Made by a program: the position numbers and the translations under genes. A stretch of 64,000 nucleotides of DNA from Brevibacterium sp. CBA3109 (GTDB lineage: Bacteria > Actinomycetota > Actinomycetes > Actinomycetales > Brevibacteriaceae), in contig NZ_CP158281.1 in assembly GCF_040256645.1 (NCBI RefSeq), positions 3,286,001 through 3,350,000 of the forward strand, read 5' to 3'. A model generated the notes under the pieces. It was not told the origin of the DNA, did not search any database, and saw only the letters and a list, made by a program, of their open reading frames with translations. Shown one piece after another: positions 1 through 9,296 of the stretch (position 1 is the first letter of the stretch; each line of letters starts with the position of its first letter).

Positions 1-44
1 CCGACGCCCCGGCGAAGTCGATGCAGGCACAGACCGAGCGCTGA
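1..44 (+). CDS. C-terminal tail of an unidentified gene cut by the window edge
   Basis: One forward frame (codons from base 3) is open from the left edge to a TGA at 42-44 and reads DAPAKSMQAQTER. A 24-bp hairpin that could terminate it follows 40 bp later. That placement is the only support for it being a real gene end. Too little is present to name a product. Confidence 0.3.
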   Translation, partial: DAPAKSMQAQTER

Positions 45-84
45 GGCGTACCGCCGCCGCTGGAGCCTGCACCGCCGCTGCGCC

Positions 85-145
85 AACGGTTGGCAAGTTG
101 TCTTCGATGATTGAGTCTCAGATCGAAGAGAACTTGCCAACCGTT
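85..145. repeat. Long intergenic hairpin, copy 1 of a dispersed palindrome
   Basis: Bases 85-108 and 122-145 form a 24-bp inverted repeat with one mismatch (G100 opposite G130) around a 13-base loop. The outer arm starts AACGGTTGGCA and the inner end is TCGAT/ATCGA. A related palindrome with the same outer arm and a similar left flank (CCGCCGCTGCGC) lies at 38560-38619, so this is a repeated element and not only a local terminator. It may also end transcription of the gene that stops at base 44. The rest of 150-397 shows no convincing gene. Confidence 0.75.
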
Positions 146-397
146 TCGCATTCTCGTGCTGAGTCCCTCGGGAGAGTCGAAAGTCGATTCGCAGGTGACT
201 CACGTCTCACCGGCGATACCGCTGAAGGTGAAGACACCGTTGCCGTCGGGCATCGACCCATCGACATTGAAATCCTCGGCGGCAACCAGTCCTGCTCGAA
301 CTGGCTGGACAACTCCCGGCGCTTCTCGTCGTGTTCGCATCATCGACCGCCGGGGCGACTCCCCGTCTGCTCGCTCCGAAGGAATCCACTCGCCCCA

Positions 398-433
398 TTG
401 ACCCCATGACTGAACACGCGTTTAATATTAAAC
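398..433 (+). promoter_or_regulatory. Promoter with overlapping palindromic operator for the tetR-ABC operon
   Basis: TTGACC at 398-403, a 17-base spacer and TTTAAT at 421-426 fit a sigma-70 promoter. A perfect 14-bp palindrome, GTTTAATATTAAAC, occupies 420-433, overlaps the -10 box and ends at the base before the ATG at 434. Transcription starting 7-8 bases after the -10 would begin on or beside that ATG, so the mRNA is probably leaderless. The position of the palindrome suggests autorepression by the TetR protein encoded next. Confidence 0.65.
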
Positions 434-1171
434 ATGCATTCAGCACATGAGGAAGTGAACTCGAAGAAGCCGACAGCGGCGCAGAACCCCGAACCGGCAG
501 AGGCAAAGCCGGTTCGTTCTCCCAATGCCTCTCCGGAGACCGCGGACCGGATTCGCACTGCTGCAATTTCGGAGTTCGCCACACATGGGTTCACGAAGTC
601 GACGATCCGCAGCATCGCCTCGGCTGCGGGAGTCTCTCCGGGGCTGGTCATTCACCACTTCGGCTCGAAGGACGGGCTGCGCACGGCCTGTGACAATCAC
701 GTCTTCGCGGCGATCGCCGAGTCGAAGGCACAGAATGCCGAATACGCCGTCCACGCCATGCAGATGGTCTTCGACGACCCGAACATGAGCACGAAGATCG
801 ACTACCTCATGAAGTCCCTGCTTGACCCCAGCGAGCACGGTCAGCGCTATTTCGAGCACTACGTCGACCTCGTCGAGGATTACATCACCCACGGCTTCGC
901 CGGGTACACATTCCGACACAGTGACGACCCTCGCGGCCAGGCGGCCACGATCGCAACCCTCGCCCTCGCCCCGTCGATACTCGCCCAACGGCTGCAGACG
1001 TCCTTGGGCACGAGTGGTACAGCGGAGACGATGACACGCCTCGCGCCGCATCTGCTCGACCTCTACCTCAACGGCGCCCTTGCATCGACTCCCGCAGGGG
1101 AGCCCGGACCCACCGAAGCTGGGGACACAGATCCAGAACCCGCCGACCCCAATGGAGGCGATCAACCATGA
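434..1171 (+). CDS. TetR family transcriptional regulator
   Basis: This is a 245-residue one-component repressor. After a polar tail of about 35 residues, the TetR DNA-binding domain covers residues about 37-85, with the helix-turn-helix around [19 protein letters not shown]. The rest is the variable helical ligand-binding domain, and residues about 220-245 are a Pro/Glu/Asp-rich tail. I chose ATG 434 because it directly follows the promoter/palindrome; no Shine-Dalgarno precedes it, which fits a leaderless message. The stop overlaps the ABC ATPase start by 4 bp (ATGA at 1168), so regulator and exporter form one operon. It probably represses its own operon and is released by an exporter substrate (inference). 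Confidence 0.9.
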   Translation: MHSAHEEVNSKKPTAAQNPEPAEAKPVRSPNASPETADRIRTAAISEFATHGFTKSTIRSIASAAGVSPGLVIHHFGSKDGLRTACDNHVFAAIAESKAQNAEYAVHAMQMVFDDPNMSTKIDYLMKSLLDPSEHGQRYFEHYVDLVEDYITHGFAGYTFRHSDDPRGQAATIATLALAPSILAQRLQTSLGTSGTAETMTRLAPHLLDLYLNGALASTPAGEPGPTEAGDTDPEPADPNGGDQP

Positions 1172-2187
1172 CCACAACGACGAACACCCCACCGTCCACC
1201 TCGGCGGTTGCCGACACCAGCTCCATGGCCATCTCCATGAGGGACGTGGTCAAGAGCTATGGCCACGTCCGCGCGCTCGACGGGCTGTCCCTTGACGTCG
1301 CCCGGGGCGAGGTCCACGGGTTCCTGGGGCCGAACGGAGCCGGCAAATCGACGGCCATCAGGATCCTGCTCGGCATCCTCAAACGCGATTCGGGTCGCAT
1401 AGACCTCCTCGGGCAGGACCCATGGGCGAAAGCGGTGTCACTGCATCGCAGGCTCGCCTACGTTCCCGGTGATGTCGAGCTCTGGCCGAGCCTGACCGGC
1501 GGCGAGGCGATCGATCTGTTCGCACGTCTGCGCGGCGGAGTCGACACGCGCAGACGGGACGAGCTCATCGAGCGCTTCGACCTCGACCCTCGCAAGAAGG
1601 GGCGGACATACTCGAAGGGAAATCGGCAGAAAGTCGCACTGATCTCCGCACTGGCCTCACACGTCGACCTTCTGCTGCTCGACGAACCGACCGCCGGACT
1701 CGACCCGCTCATGGAGGCTGTCTTCCAGCAGTGCATCAGAGAGGCAAAGGAAGAAGGTCGCACAGTACTGCTCTCAAGCCACATCCTCGCCCAGGTGGAG
1801 GCACTCGCCGACCGTGTGTCGATCATCAGGTCGGGACGAATCGTCGAATCCGGGGCCCTGTCGGACCTGCGCCACCTCTCCCGGACAACTGTCACCGTCG
1901 AAGTGGAATCTAACATTCCACAGCTGAAGAACATGCGCGGAGTCCACGACCTGGTCCGTGAGGGAGCGCGGCTGCACTTCAGCGCCGACACCGCCGAGCT
2001 TCCCGCCATCATGCGTACTCTCGGCGAGCACGACATCCGGGCGCTGACAGCGACTCCGCCGACGCTCGAGCAGCTTCTGCTGCGTCATTACGGCGGCCCC
2101 ACCGGCACCGGTCCTGCCGATCGCAGCAACTCTGCGAGCCCTCATACGGGTTACGGCAAGGGGCTCCTCGCCCAGGAGGGATCATGA
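1168..2187 (+). CDS. ABC exporter ATP-binding protein (drug-export type)
   Basis: This 339-residue nucleotide-binding subunit sits on the cytoplasmic face. Walker A is GPNGAGKS at residues about 52-59, Walker B is [13 protein letters not shown], and the H-loop is in [13 protein letters not shown]. The signature reads YSKGNRQK instead of LSGGQ, a variant I associate with actinobacterial antibiotic and drug exporters. The C-terminal 120 residues are the usual accessory domain. It starts inside the tetR stop codon and its own stop overlaps the permease start by 4 bp, so three proteins are translationally coupled. The substrate cannot be read from the sequence; a hydrophobic drug or polyketide-like molecule is the family expectation. 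Confidence 0.92.
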   Translation: MTTTTNTPPSTSAVADTSSMAISMRDVVKSYGHVRALDGLSLDVARGEVHGFLGPNGAGKSTAIRILLGILKRDSGRIDLLGQDPWAKAVSLHRRLAYVPGDVELWPSLTGGEAIDLFARLRGGVDTRRRDELIERFDLDPRKKGRTYSKGNRQKVALISALASHVDLLLLDEPTAGLDPLMEAVFQQCIREAKEEGRTVLLSSHILAQVEALADRVSIIRSGRIVESGALSDLRHLSRTTVTVEVESNIPQLKNMRGVHDLVREGARLHFSADTAELPAIMRTLGEHDIRALTATPPTLEQLLLRHYGGPTGTGPADRSNSASPHTGYGKGLLAQEGS

Positions 2188-3890
2188 CTCTGCTGGCGAG
2201 TACCGGCGGCCTCCCCCGCCGCAATGATGCACGGTTGGCCCAACCCGTCCGGGGCGGTCATTCGAAAGACTCCGCCGGCTCCGAGATGACAGGACTATGG
2301 ACCCTGCTGCGGCTCATGGGCAGACGAGACAGGTGGCGAGCGCCCATCTGGATCCTCAGCCTCGCCGCCCTCACCGCCTACTTCGCCAATGCGATCGCAG
2401 TGATCATGGACGAAGACACCCTGGCGTCGATGGTGGTGTTCGCGAAGAATCCCGTGATGGGACTGATCACCGGCCCGGGTTACGGAATGGACGAGATCAC
2501 GATCCCTCGTTTCGTCGTAGGCATGTACGGGATCTTCCTCATGCTCGGTGCCGCGCTGATGTCGATCACCACGATGACTCGGCATACTCGAGCCGAGGAG
2601 CAGACCGGGCGGGCGGAGCTGCTTCGGGCGAACGTCACCGGCCGCCATACGCAGCTTCTCGCCGCACTCGCTCTCACCTTGGTCATGAACCTCTTCGCAG
2701 GCTTGTTCATGACCCTGGCATTCTTCTTCTCCGAGGCTTACCCTGACCCCTTCTCCTCCGCCCTCCTCTTCGGTGCGAGCATCTGCGCGGCAGGCTGCGT
2801 GTTCGCAGCGATCACGGGTGTCACCGTGCAACTGAGCTCGTTCGCTCGGGCAGCGTCTGGCATGGCCGGTGCTGTGCTGGCTGCGGCGTTCGTCGTCCGC
2901 GGCCTCGGTGACATGTCGGCCGTTTCGGGAGGCGACCTGAAGTGGCTCTCCTGGCTCTCCCCTCTGGGCTGGTCGCAGCAGACTGCCCCGTACACGCTCG
3001 ACCGATGGACTCCGCTGCTGTTGTCGGTGGTTGCCATCGTCATCCTCATCCCCGTGAGCCTGCTCCTGCAGTCCCGCCGTGACCTGACCGCAGGAATCTT
3101 CGCCGACCGCCTCGGCCGGCCCCACGCCTCAGCTGCACTGTCGACAAGTACGGGGCTGGCACTCCGGCTGCAGCGTTCGAGTCTGTTCTGGTGGTCGATC
3201 GGGGTCTTCGCCATGGCGCTGGTCTTCGGGTCCTTCACCGGAACCATGCGCGACGGTGCGGCTGGGATGCCGCCGGAGATCCTCGATCTCATGGGCGGCC
3301 CACGCGGAATCGTCGACGGCTACATGGGCTACATGGCCCTCTACTTCGCCACGATCGTCGCCGCCTACGCAATCATTGCCAGCTCGGGTCTGCGGGCTGA
3401 GGAGACGGGGCTGCGGGCCGAACCCGTGCTCGCCACGGCCGTGGGGCGCGGCCGGTGGGTGATGTCGTGGACGCTCGTGACGATGCTGGGCTCACTCTGG
3501 CTGATGGCCCTGGCCGGAGTCGCCGAGGGGCTGGGTGCGGCCGCATCGACCGGTGATTGGTCGCTGCTGGGACCGGCGGTCCTCGGTCACGTCGCACAGA
3601 CAGCATCTGTGTGGGCTCTGCTCGGGCTCGCCCTTGCACTCTACGGCGCCGCACCGAGGTTGCAGGGACTGACCTGGATCGTCTTCGTCTACGGCGCCGG
3701 CATGGCCCTGTTCGGACAGATGATGCGCCTCGACGATGCTGTCCTCGACACCTCCGTGTTCGTTCACATCGGGCAGTATCCGGCCCAAGATCTGTCCGCA
3801 GGTGCGGTCGTGGCCCTGGCTGTGGCCACCGCGGTTCTTCTGGCCTTAGGTGTGATCGGGTTCCGACGACGAGATCTCATCACGGCCTGA
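2184..3890 (+). CDS. ABC exporter permease, polyketide-antibiotic exporter type
   Basis: This 568-residue integral membrane protein has about 12 hydrophobic segments in two similar halves (residues about 55-290 and 335-565). That matches the double-size permeases of the TnrB3-like exporter family, which pair with a single ATPase gene. It follows the ATPase with an ATGA overlap. The first 34 residues are not conserved-looking, and the methionine at 2286 ([17 protein letters not shown]) is an alternative start. Together with the upstream ATPase it should pump a toxic compound out of the cell under TetR control. Confidence 0.88.
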   Translation: MTLLASTGGLPRRNDARLAQPVRGGHSKDSAGSEMTGLWTLLRLMGRRDRWRAPIWILSLAALTAYFANAIAVIMDEDTLASMVVFAKNPVMGLITGPGYGMDEITIPRFVVGMYGIFLMLGAALMSITTMTRHTRAEEQTGRAELLRANVTGRHTQLLAALALTLVMNLFAGLFMTLAFFFSEAYPDPFSSALLFGASICAAGCVFAAITGVTVQLSSFARAASGMAGAVLAAAFVVRGLGDMSAVSGGDLKWLSWLSPLGWSQQTAPYTLDRWTPLLLSVVAIVILIPVSLLLQSRRDLTAGIFADRLGRPHASAALSTSTGLALRLQRSSLFWWSIGVFAMALVFGSFTGTMRDGAAGMPPEILDLMGGPRGIVDGYMGYMALYFATIVAAYAIIASSGLRAEETGLRAEPVLATAVGRGRWVMSWTLVTMLGSLWLMALAGVAEGLGAAASTGDWSLLGPAVLGHVAQTASVWALLGLALALYGAAPRLQGLTWIVFVYGAGMALFGQMMRLDDAVLDTSVFVHIGQYPAQDLSAGAVVALAVATAVLLALGVIGFRRRDLITA

Positions 3891-4382
3891 CCCCTTGGCC
3901 TGCCTGCCATCGCGGAATTCGCAGGACGAGCTCGCCCACGGTGTATAGACGACCGCCACGCCCGAGGACTACCGTGGCCTGGTGCACAGGCTCCGGAGGC
4001 TGTCGACTGATGAGTACTGGAGCTTAGTCGGGCAGCACCCAGATGTCGGTTATCAGCAGGCGCAGCAATAGGGCGCCGTAGCAACCACGCTTGGAATATC
4101 GAACTCGGCGGCTGGCGCACTGGCAGACACACTGCGAACAGGCGGGTGGTGCGCGGCCGCGAGGAGGCTCACCCTTGTCTTGGAAATCGCCGATCGCAAT
4201 TGGTCCACGCAGCAGCCTCTGTCCTACCTCCTCGCTCTGTGGGACACCGTGAGGGAAGGCTCTCTGGGCCGCTTCTGCCTGACTCTAGCGCGGTCGGTGG
4301 GTGCTCTTGTGGTGTCAAAACCTCTACCGGCGGGGTCACCGATACCCGGCACGAGGCGGATCCGACGTCGGGACCGGCGCAG
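3891..4382. other. Gene-poor stretch with one coding-like scrap
   Basis: No intact gene is visible downstream of the exporter permease. One forward frame between an in-frame TAG (3946-3948) and a TAG at 4069-4071 reads like protein (for example EDYRGLVHRLRRLSTDEYW). It has no convincing start or ribosome site, so it may be a remnant of a lost gene. The remainder holds only short overlapping frames. Confidence 0.35.
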
Positions 4383-5113
4383 TTCAAGTCCGAGATGGGT
4401 GACCACGTGGCCCTGGCTCGAAATTTCGATTCTACGATCAAGCACCACGAAACAGTTCTTCTCCGTGCTGAGACTTTGATGCAACATCTTCGAGACCTGA
4501 ATCATCAAGAACCCTTGGGCCACAAGCTCGAGCAGCTGAGACTCGGTGCAGCTGAGGCACCGAAAACGGTCTGCTGCGATCCCTCGAACCGTCCGCAGCG
4601 CGGTTGTCAGCGCGCTTCTATCCCAGAGAAGTGCCCGAACAATGGCTGAAGAGCTCATCGAAGATCACAGCATACGAACTGAGGTCGAAGCGCCGGTTCC
4701 GGTCCTGACGAGCCAGAAGCACCATCAGCAGGAGTGACGTCACCCAGGCCGAGTGTCCGACAGCCGTGATGAACACTGTTGCCACTTCTACCTCCCAGTC
4801 GAGGCGCAGAAGGGCCGCAGTTTTGATCGCGGCCAATTCTCCGAATTTACGGCCAGCCGCTGCAGGTCCTTGTTCGCGCGCTCAACGTCGAGTCGATCGA
4901 ATGTCCTCGGCGCGGATGCCACGAGTGCGACCGGACCAGTTCGTCGACGATGAGAGGCGCGGCAAACTCCTCAGCCAGGCGAGTCAAGCGCCGATCTGTG
5001 CGCTCAGGGTCCCCGCTGACCATCACCGTCAGGACAGTCCGCGCTGTCACGGCGAGCAACGGAAAGTCGCCGTCGCCGTGTGCGTCCGAGGCCTGACCGG
5101 CAGACGATCCCAA
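4383..5113 (-). pseudogene. Decayed LuxR family regulator (multiple frameshifts)
   Basis: Three reverse-strand frames, read in order, give pieces of one large LuxR-type regulator. The first piece (about 5050-4935) contains LTVMVSGDPERTDRRLTRLA. The middle piece (about 4840-4700) contains IKTAALLRL, which aligns with IKAAALLRV in the intact regulator at 7032-9296. The last piece (4556-4383) is a LuxR helix-turn-helix remnant, with LLELVAQGF, IQVSKMLHQSLSTEKN and later ISSQGHVV matching the usual EVLxLVAxG, I(A/S)xxLxxSxxTVKN and SSRxxAV pattern. The pieces lie in different frames and no single frame spans them. This is a dead paralogue of the regulators around the polysaccharide locus. Confidence 0.7.
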
Positions 5114-5215
5114 AGGGCAGAGGCAACACCAATTGAAACTAATTCGTCACCATAAATTACTTCCTCACGGTCTACCATGGGTTCACCGCGTGTCATTACG
5201 ACGAAAGAAGTCCCA

Positions 5216-6970
5216 ATGGTGAGAAATCCTTCAGCATATGAAGCGGACATTGCAGTCCTCGGCTCAGGAGCCTCGGGCACCCATGGGCTGCTGCGGACCC
5301 TCGCCCTTCTGACCGACCGGATGTCATCAACCGATGACATGATCCGCATCGCTGTGATCGAGCGCGATCAGCAGTTTCACTCCGGCATTCCCTACGGTCA
5401 CCGGTCCGGCAGGTCTTCCCTGCTGATCTCTGCGCTGGAGAGCTTCCTCCCCGACCGTGAGCGCAGCGAATTCATCGGCTGGCTGGAGGAGAGACGAGAG
5501 GAGATGCTCGACTGGGCGACAGACGGCCGAACCCCTGACTCGACCCTGGCCAAGCTGATGGACCGGGACTGGATCCTCCGCCATGAGGACGAGGTGCGTG
5601 CAGGACGGTGGGACGATCTCTATCTTCCGCGCAGGCTCTATGGCCAGTATCTGTCGGAGCTGGTTGAACGCGCCGTCGAAGCAGCCCGACGACTCGTCGA
5701 AGTCGACTTCCTTCACGCCGATGTCAACGAGGTGATCGGCGACGGCCATGGTGGTGCTCATCTGCGTGAGCGCGACAGTGACGGCGAGGTTCTCTTCGAG
5801 GTCCACGCTCATTCCGTGCTGCTGGCCATCGGCTCGCCCCCTGTGCGAAGTCTCGCCGTATCCGGTGCCCCAGTTGATGCCGGGCGGGCCACAACAGACG
5901 CCGATTCGGCCACAGTCGACGGCGGCCTGGCCAGCGTCGACGGTGGTCAGGCCACAGTCGACGACCTTCTCGACACGGGACTGGTCGCCGATATCCACAC
6001 TCCTGAGATCGAGCACGTGATCGAGAAGATCAGGGTTCGGCTTGAGTCGCTGCCAGCTGAGAAGCGGACAATCCTGCTCATCGGCGGCAATGCCGACGCG
6101 CTTGAGTTCCTGCTCGCCTCGCACAGGCTCAGGCAGGACACCGGCACCCGGCTCTCCATCCTCTCTTCACGGGGGCGACCTCATTACTGGCACCATGACC
6201 TGCCGGGTGAGCAGGCCTCGACTCCGATCCTCGACCACCTGTTCGCGACCGCCGAGGCCGGAGCCCCATTGCGCGCCCGGGACCTGCATGCCGCAGTCCG
6301 CGCAGAACTCACCGCGGCGATCTCCCAGGGAAACGTCAACTCGACGATCGCGGCGCTTATCACTGCGGTCGGCTCATCCCTGCGGTATATGGACGATTTC
6401 GAGCTGTGCTCAATGGCCACCGACCATGGAGTCGCCATCTCAGACCTGCTGCGTCGAGCCGGCGGCGATTCGCTCGACTTCCTCACCGACGGCATCGCTG
6501 ACGGGTCCATCACCTGTATTCCCGGGCGCTTCCGCGAAGCGCATGTTCGCGAGGACATGCTGTTCGCCACTGTGGATCAGCTCCCAGGGTCGGCACCCAA
6601 CCCGGGCGACGAGGTAACGAGCAACGACGCCCAGCGCAACCCGGACCACGGCTACGCTGTGATCGTCAATGGGACCGGATTCGAGCGGGTGACGGACACC
6701 CGTTCTCCTCTCCTTCGGCAGATGCTCGGATCGGGAACCGTCCGTGCCTCAGCGGCGAGGACAGGGCTCTCCCTCGACGAAAAGTTCCAGGCCGCACCGG
6801 GCATCTTCGTCCTCGGACCGTTGATCGCCGGTCACCATCACGGGGGCTCAGCCTACTGGCACATCGAAAGCGTGGCCCGGATCATCCAACTCGCGGACGC
6901 AGTGACCGACAGCCTCGTCACCGAAACCATCAGCAAACGCTCGATGAGACAGCCCCTGCTCGCGCCTTGA
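5216..6970 (+). CDS. FAD/NAD(P)-binding protein (NAD_binding_9 type)
   Basis: This is a 584-residue cytoplasmic flavoprotein-like protein. The N-terminus has the dinucleotide-binding fold (IAVLGSGASGTHGLL), then FHSGIPYG, the pattern of the FAD-NAD(P)-binding family whose members often accompany natural-product or siderophore genes. A second Rossmann signature (ILLIGGNADALEFLL) lies near residue 285. I chose ATG 5216 over the in-frame ATG 5177 because only the former has a purine-rich ribosome site (GAAAGAAG). Residues about 220-254 are five heptad repeats (VDAGRAT, TDADSAT, VDGGLAS, VDGGQAT, VDDLLDT), an odd linker. It stands alone between a pseudogene and the convergent LuxR gene. The substrate is unknown. 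Confidence 0.75.
   Translation: MVRNPSAYEADIAVLGSGASGTHGLLRTLALLTDRMSSTDDMIRIAVIERDQQFHSGIPYGHRSGRSSLLISALESFLPDRERSEFIGWLEERREEMLDWATDGRTPDSTLAKLMDRDWILRHEDEVRAGRWDDLYLPRRLYGQYLSELVERAVEAARRLVEVDFLHADVNEVIGDGHGGAHLRERDSDGEVLFEVHAHSVLLAIGSPPVRSLAVSGAPVDAGRATTDADSATVDGGLASVDGGQATVDDLLDTGLVADIHTPEIEHVIEKIRVRLESLPAEKRTILLIGGNADALEFLLASHRLRQDTGTRLSILSSRGRPHYWHHDLPGEQASTPILDHLFATAEAGAPLRARDLHAAVRAELTAAISQGNVNSTIAALITAVGSSLRYMDDFELCSMATDHGVAISDLLRRAGGDSLDFLTDGIADGSITCIPGRFREAHVREDMLFATVDQLPGSAPNPGDEVTSNDAQRNPDHGYAVIVNGTGFERVTDTRSPLLRQMLGSGTVRASAARTGLSLDEKFQAAPGIFVLGPLIAGHHHGGSAYWHIESVARIIQLADAVTDSLVTETISKRSMRQPLLAP
5873..5977 (+). repeat. Five tandem 21-bp units coding a heptapeptide repeat
   Basis: Within the flavoprotein gene, five 21-base units of the type GTCGACGGYGGYCWGGCCACA encode VDxGxAT-like heptads. 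The two central units are nearly identical in DNA, so the tract could change length by slippage or recombination. Confidence 0.7.
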
Positions 6971-7031
6971 GACCGTGCCCTGATGTCGATGACATCGATG
7001 GCATTCGTCGCTGCCTCACGGGTCAACACAC

Positions 7032-9296
7032 CTAGCCTCCCTCGGAACCGAGGTAGCCGAGCACCCGAGCGCGCGTGACTGCTGCTTCCCGTCCGCTGAC
7101 TCCGAGCTTCCGATAGAGGGAGGAGAGGTTGTTCTTCACAGTCCCCTGGACCAACAGCAGATCGCGGGCGATCTCAGCGACGCTGGCCCCCTGATCGAGC
7201 TTTTCCAGCAGAGTCATCTCACGGCGTCCGAGCATCGGGAAGTCGACCAGCCCGACCACTGCCTCACCGAGGTTCCTCAGCTTGTCCATGCACACGGCAA
7301 GGGATTCGCTGTCGAAAGATCGGCGGCTCGCTGAGTGGGCCAGCGGCACAAGGACCTCCGTGATACTCTGCCAGATCGGCTCATCTGCACTCATGCGCAT
7401 GAGCTCCTGCCGTTCGGCCACGGGCAACCGCGCAATCGGCAGCACTGTGCCCAGCAAGACGGAGAGTTCCAACAGCTCCACAAACGCCAGGCGTGCTGCT
7501 TCCCGATCACCGACGCGCAACAGCGCCGCCGCTTTGATTCCCGTCAGTTCGGCTCGGTCGCGTGTGTCTACGTGGTTCTCGTAGTACTGCGCCTCAGCGA
7601 TGCGGATAGCAGCTTCATTGCGTCCGGCCACCAGCTCGCTACGCGCAAACAGTACCTGGCTGACTCCCGAAATGCCGGACAGTTTCTCCAACAATATTTC
7701 GGCCCGATGCAGCTGACCGAGGCTGATGAGCATGCCGATGCGCGAAGCCATGAGCATCTCCGCTGCTCCGCCGGTCGCGCAGACGCCATGAGCGTGCATA
7801 TCGATGGACTCCTCTGACCTCAGAAGAGCCGACCGTGAGCTCGCCACCAGCTGCGACAGCATCCTTTCAATGATCGGCACGTGAAACCACAGGTCAGCCA
7901 TCTCCGAGTAGTCGCGCATTCGCCGCACTGTTTCCTCCGCTGCGCTCAAATCCAGCTTGTCGATGCTGCGATAGGCCTCCACGATCAGAGCAGCCGGCCG
8001 GAAGCTCTGCTCCTGCACAAACGGCGGGGCGTCGAGACGAGCAAATTCGACGATCTCAGCGTCAGCACGTTCATGATCACCGGCGAGATATGAAGCCAGA
8101 GCCGTCCAGGCCGTGACCGCGGGAGAGAGGAAGTCCCCGACCACACTGTCCTCCTTCACCTCATCCTCAATCGACCTCAGCAGCGCCAAGGCGCGTCCCG
8201 GCTCACACGCGAGCACACTGTGGATCGAAGCATGCAGGCGAACGATCCGGCGCGGACGTCGCGCCACTCCACTAGCAACCCAAGCTGCACCAGCCGCGGC
8301 CGCAGCATGATGCTGACCGCCAGCGCCGAGGCGAGTCATCTCACTCATCACCGCGTGGAAACGCGATGGAGCGCCTGCTTCACCCAGCAGCACTCGCTCA
8401 GCGAATTGCCCGATCGGATCGTCTTCTGCCCCTAGATCGCGACGCAGCGCTCCCGGAGCCGTGAGGTGAGCGACCAGCTCTCTCAGCAGCAGGCTCGAAG
8501 GAGCCTCGGTGAGTGGACCGGCGTCGAGCAGTGCCTCCTGCATCATTGTGGCCACCGTGGTGACCTCTCTCAATTCCGGGACAGCACGCAGCGCGGGGGC
8601 GGGCAACTGAGCGAACGCCGCTACGCTTGATCGATGGTGGCGATAGAACAGCGGATATCCGCAGGCGAGGAATATGCGGTCAAGCAACTCCCACGCACGC
8701 GCACGCCGCGCCAGTACGAGGGCGTTGTCCACCAACAGCGAATCGGGAGAGCTCGCCAATTCGAGCTGCGATGTGAAGGCTTCTGCCAGTGACTTCTCGA
8801 CTTCTGCCGAGATACCTTCCGCCCCTTCCTCGATCAGACTCTTCCGTGCCCAGGCTGCGATGAGGAGAGGCACGAACCACTGCGATTCCTCCGGTCCAGC
8901 CGTCACCGCGCCGGACATCTGCAGCCGCAGCAGCACAGTCGGAACATCAACCGAGGCAGGGTTCGTCCACCGCTCAGCGGACACTTCGAACGCGATCCGG
9001 GCGACTCCTTCGTCGAATTCGGCGAGGAGCGAGAGCACCTCGAGTGCATGCTGATCGGACGTCGAGAGCGGAAGCGAGAAGTCATTCGTCTCGGAGACGA
9101 CGAAGTCCGCGAGTCCGGCCGAGCCCAGCAACTCTTCCAAACTCCGCCCTGTGGCTTGAACCGCAGACACGGCAACACCTGCAAAAGACTCCCAGCCCCC
9201 GCTGGCAGTGTGGATGATCTGCGCCGCGTCTGCGTCGAGATCGAATTTAGCCTGCAGCTGGGCAGAGGTGAGCTTCTTCGCAGCTTGGTCGATCAT
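7032..9296 (-). CDS. Large LuxR family transcriptional regulator
   Basis: This 754-residue regulator has a C-terminal LuxR helix-turn-helix (residues about 688-750: LLEKLDQGASVAEIARDLLL, then VQGTVKNNLSSLYRKLGVSG). The long helical middle part resembles the TPR-like region of MalT/LAL regulators. Unlike two paralogues in the window, it has no N-terminal P-loop ATPase domain. The start overlaps the stop of the LCP gene by 4 bp, making it the last gene of a four-gene operon with a UDP-sugar dehydratase, an aminotransferase and LCP. Control of surface-polysaccharide genes is therefore the likely job (inference from position). Confidence 0.85.
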   Translation of the reverse strand: MIDQAAKKLTSAQLQAKFDLDADAAQIIHTASGGWESFAGVAVSAVQATGRSLEELLGSAGLADFVVSETNDFSLPLSTSDQHALEVLSLLAEFDEGVARIAFEVSAERWTNPASVDVPTVLLRLQMSGAVTAGPEESQWFVPLLIAAWARKSLIEEGAEGISAEVEKSLAEAFTSQLELASSPDSLLVDNALVLARRARAWELLDRIFLACGYPLFYRHHRSSVAAFAQLPAPALRAVPELREVTTVATMMQEALLDAGPLTEAPSSLLLRELVAHLTAPGALRRDLGAEDDPIGQFAERVLLGEAGAPSRFHAVMSEMTRLGAGGQHHAAAAAGAAWVASGVARRPRRIVRLHASIHSVLACEPGRALALLRSIEDEVKEDSVVGDFLSPAVTAWTALASYLAGDHERADAEIVEFARLDAPPFVQEQSFRPAALIVEAYRSIDKLDLSAAEETVRRMRDYSEMADLWFHVPIIERMLSQLVASSRSALLRSEESIDMHAHGVCATGGAAEMLMASRIGMLISLGQLHRAEILLEKLSGISGVSQVLFARSELVAGRNEAAIRIAEAQYYENHVDTRDRAELTGIKAAALLRVGDREAARLAFVELLELSVLLGTVLPIARLPVAERQELMRMSADEPIWQSITEVLVPLAHSASRRSFDSESLAVCMDKLRNLGEAVVGLVDFPMLGRREMTLLEKLDQGASVAEIARDLLLVQGTVKNNLSSLYRKLGVSGREAAVTRARVLGYLGSEGG

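Noticed and set aside
98..409. 103-codon forward frame and overlapping frames upstream of tetR
   Set aside because: Arg/Ser/Pro-rich shadow translation that runs through the hairpin, with no ribosome site and no family resemblance.
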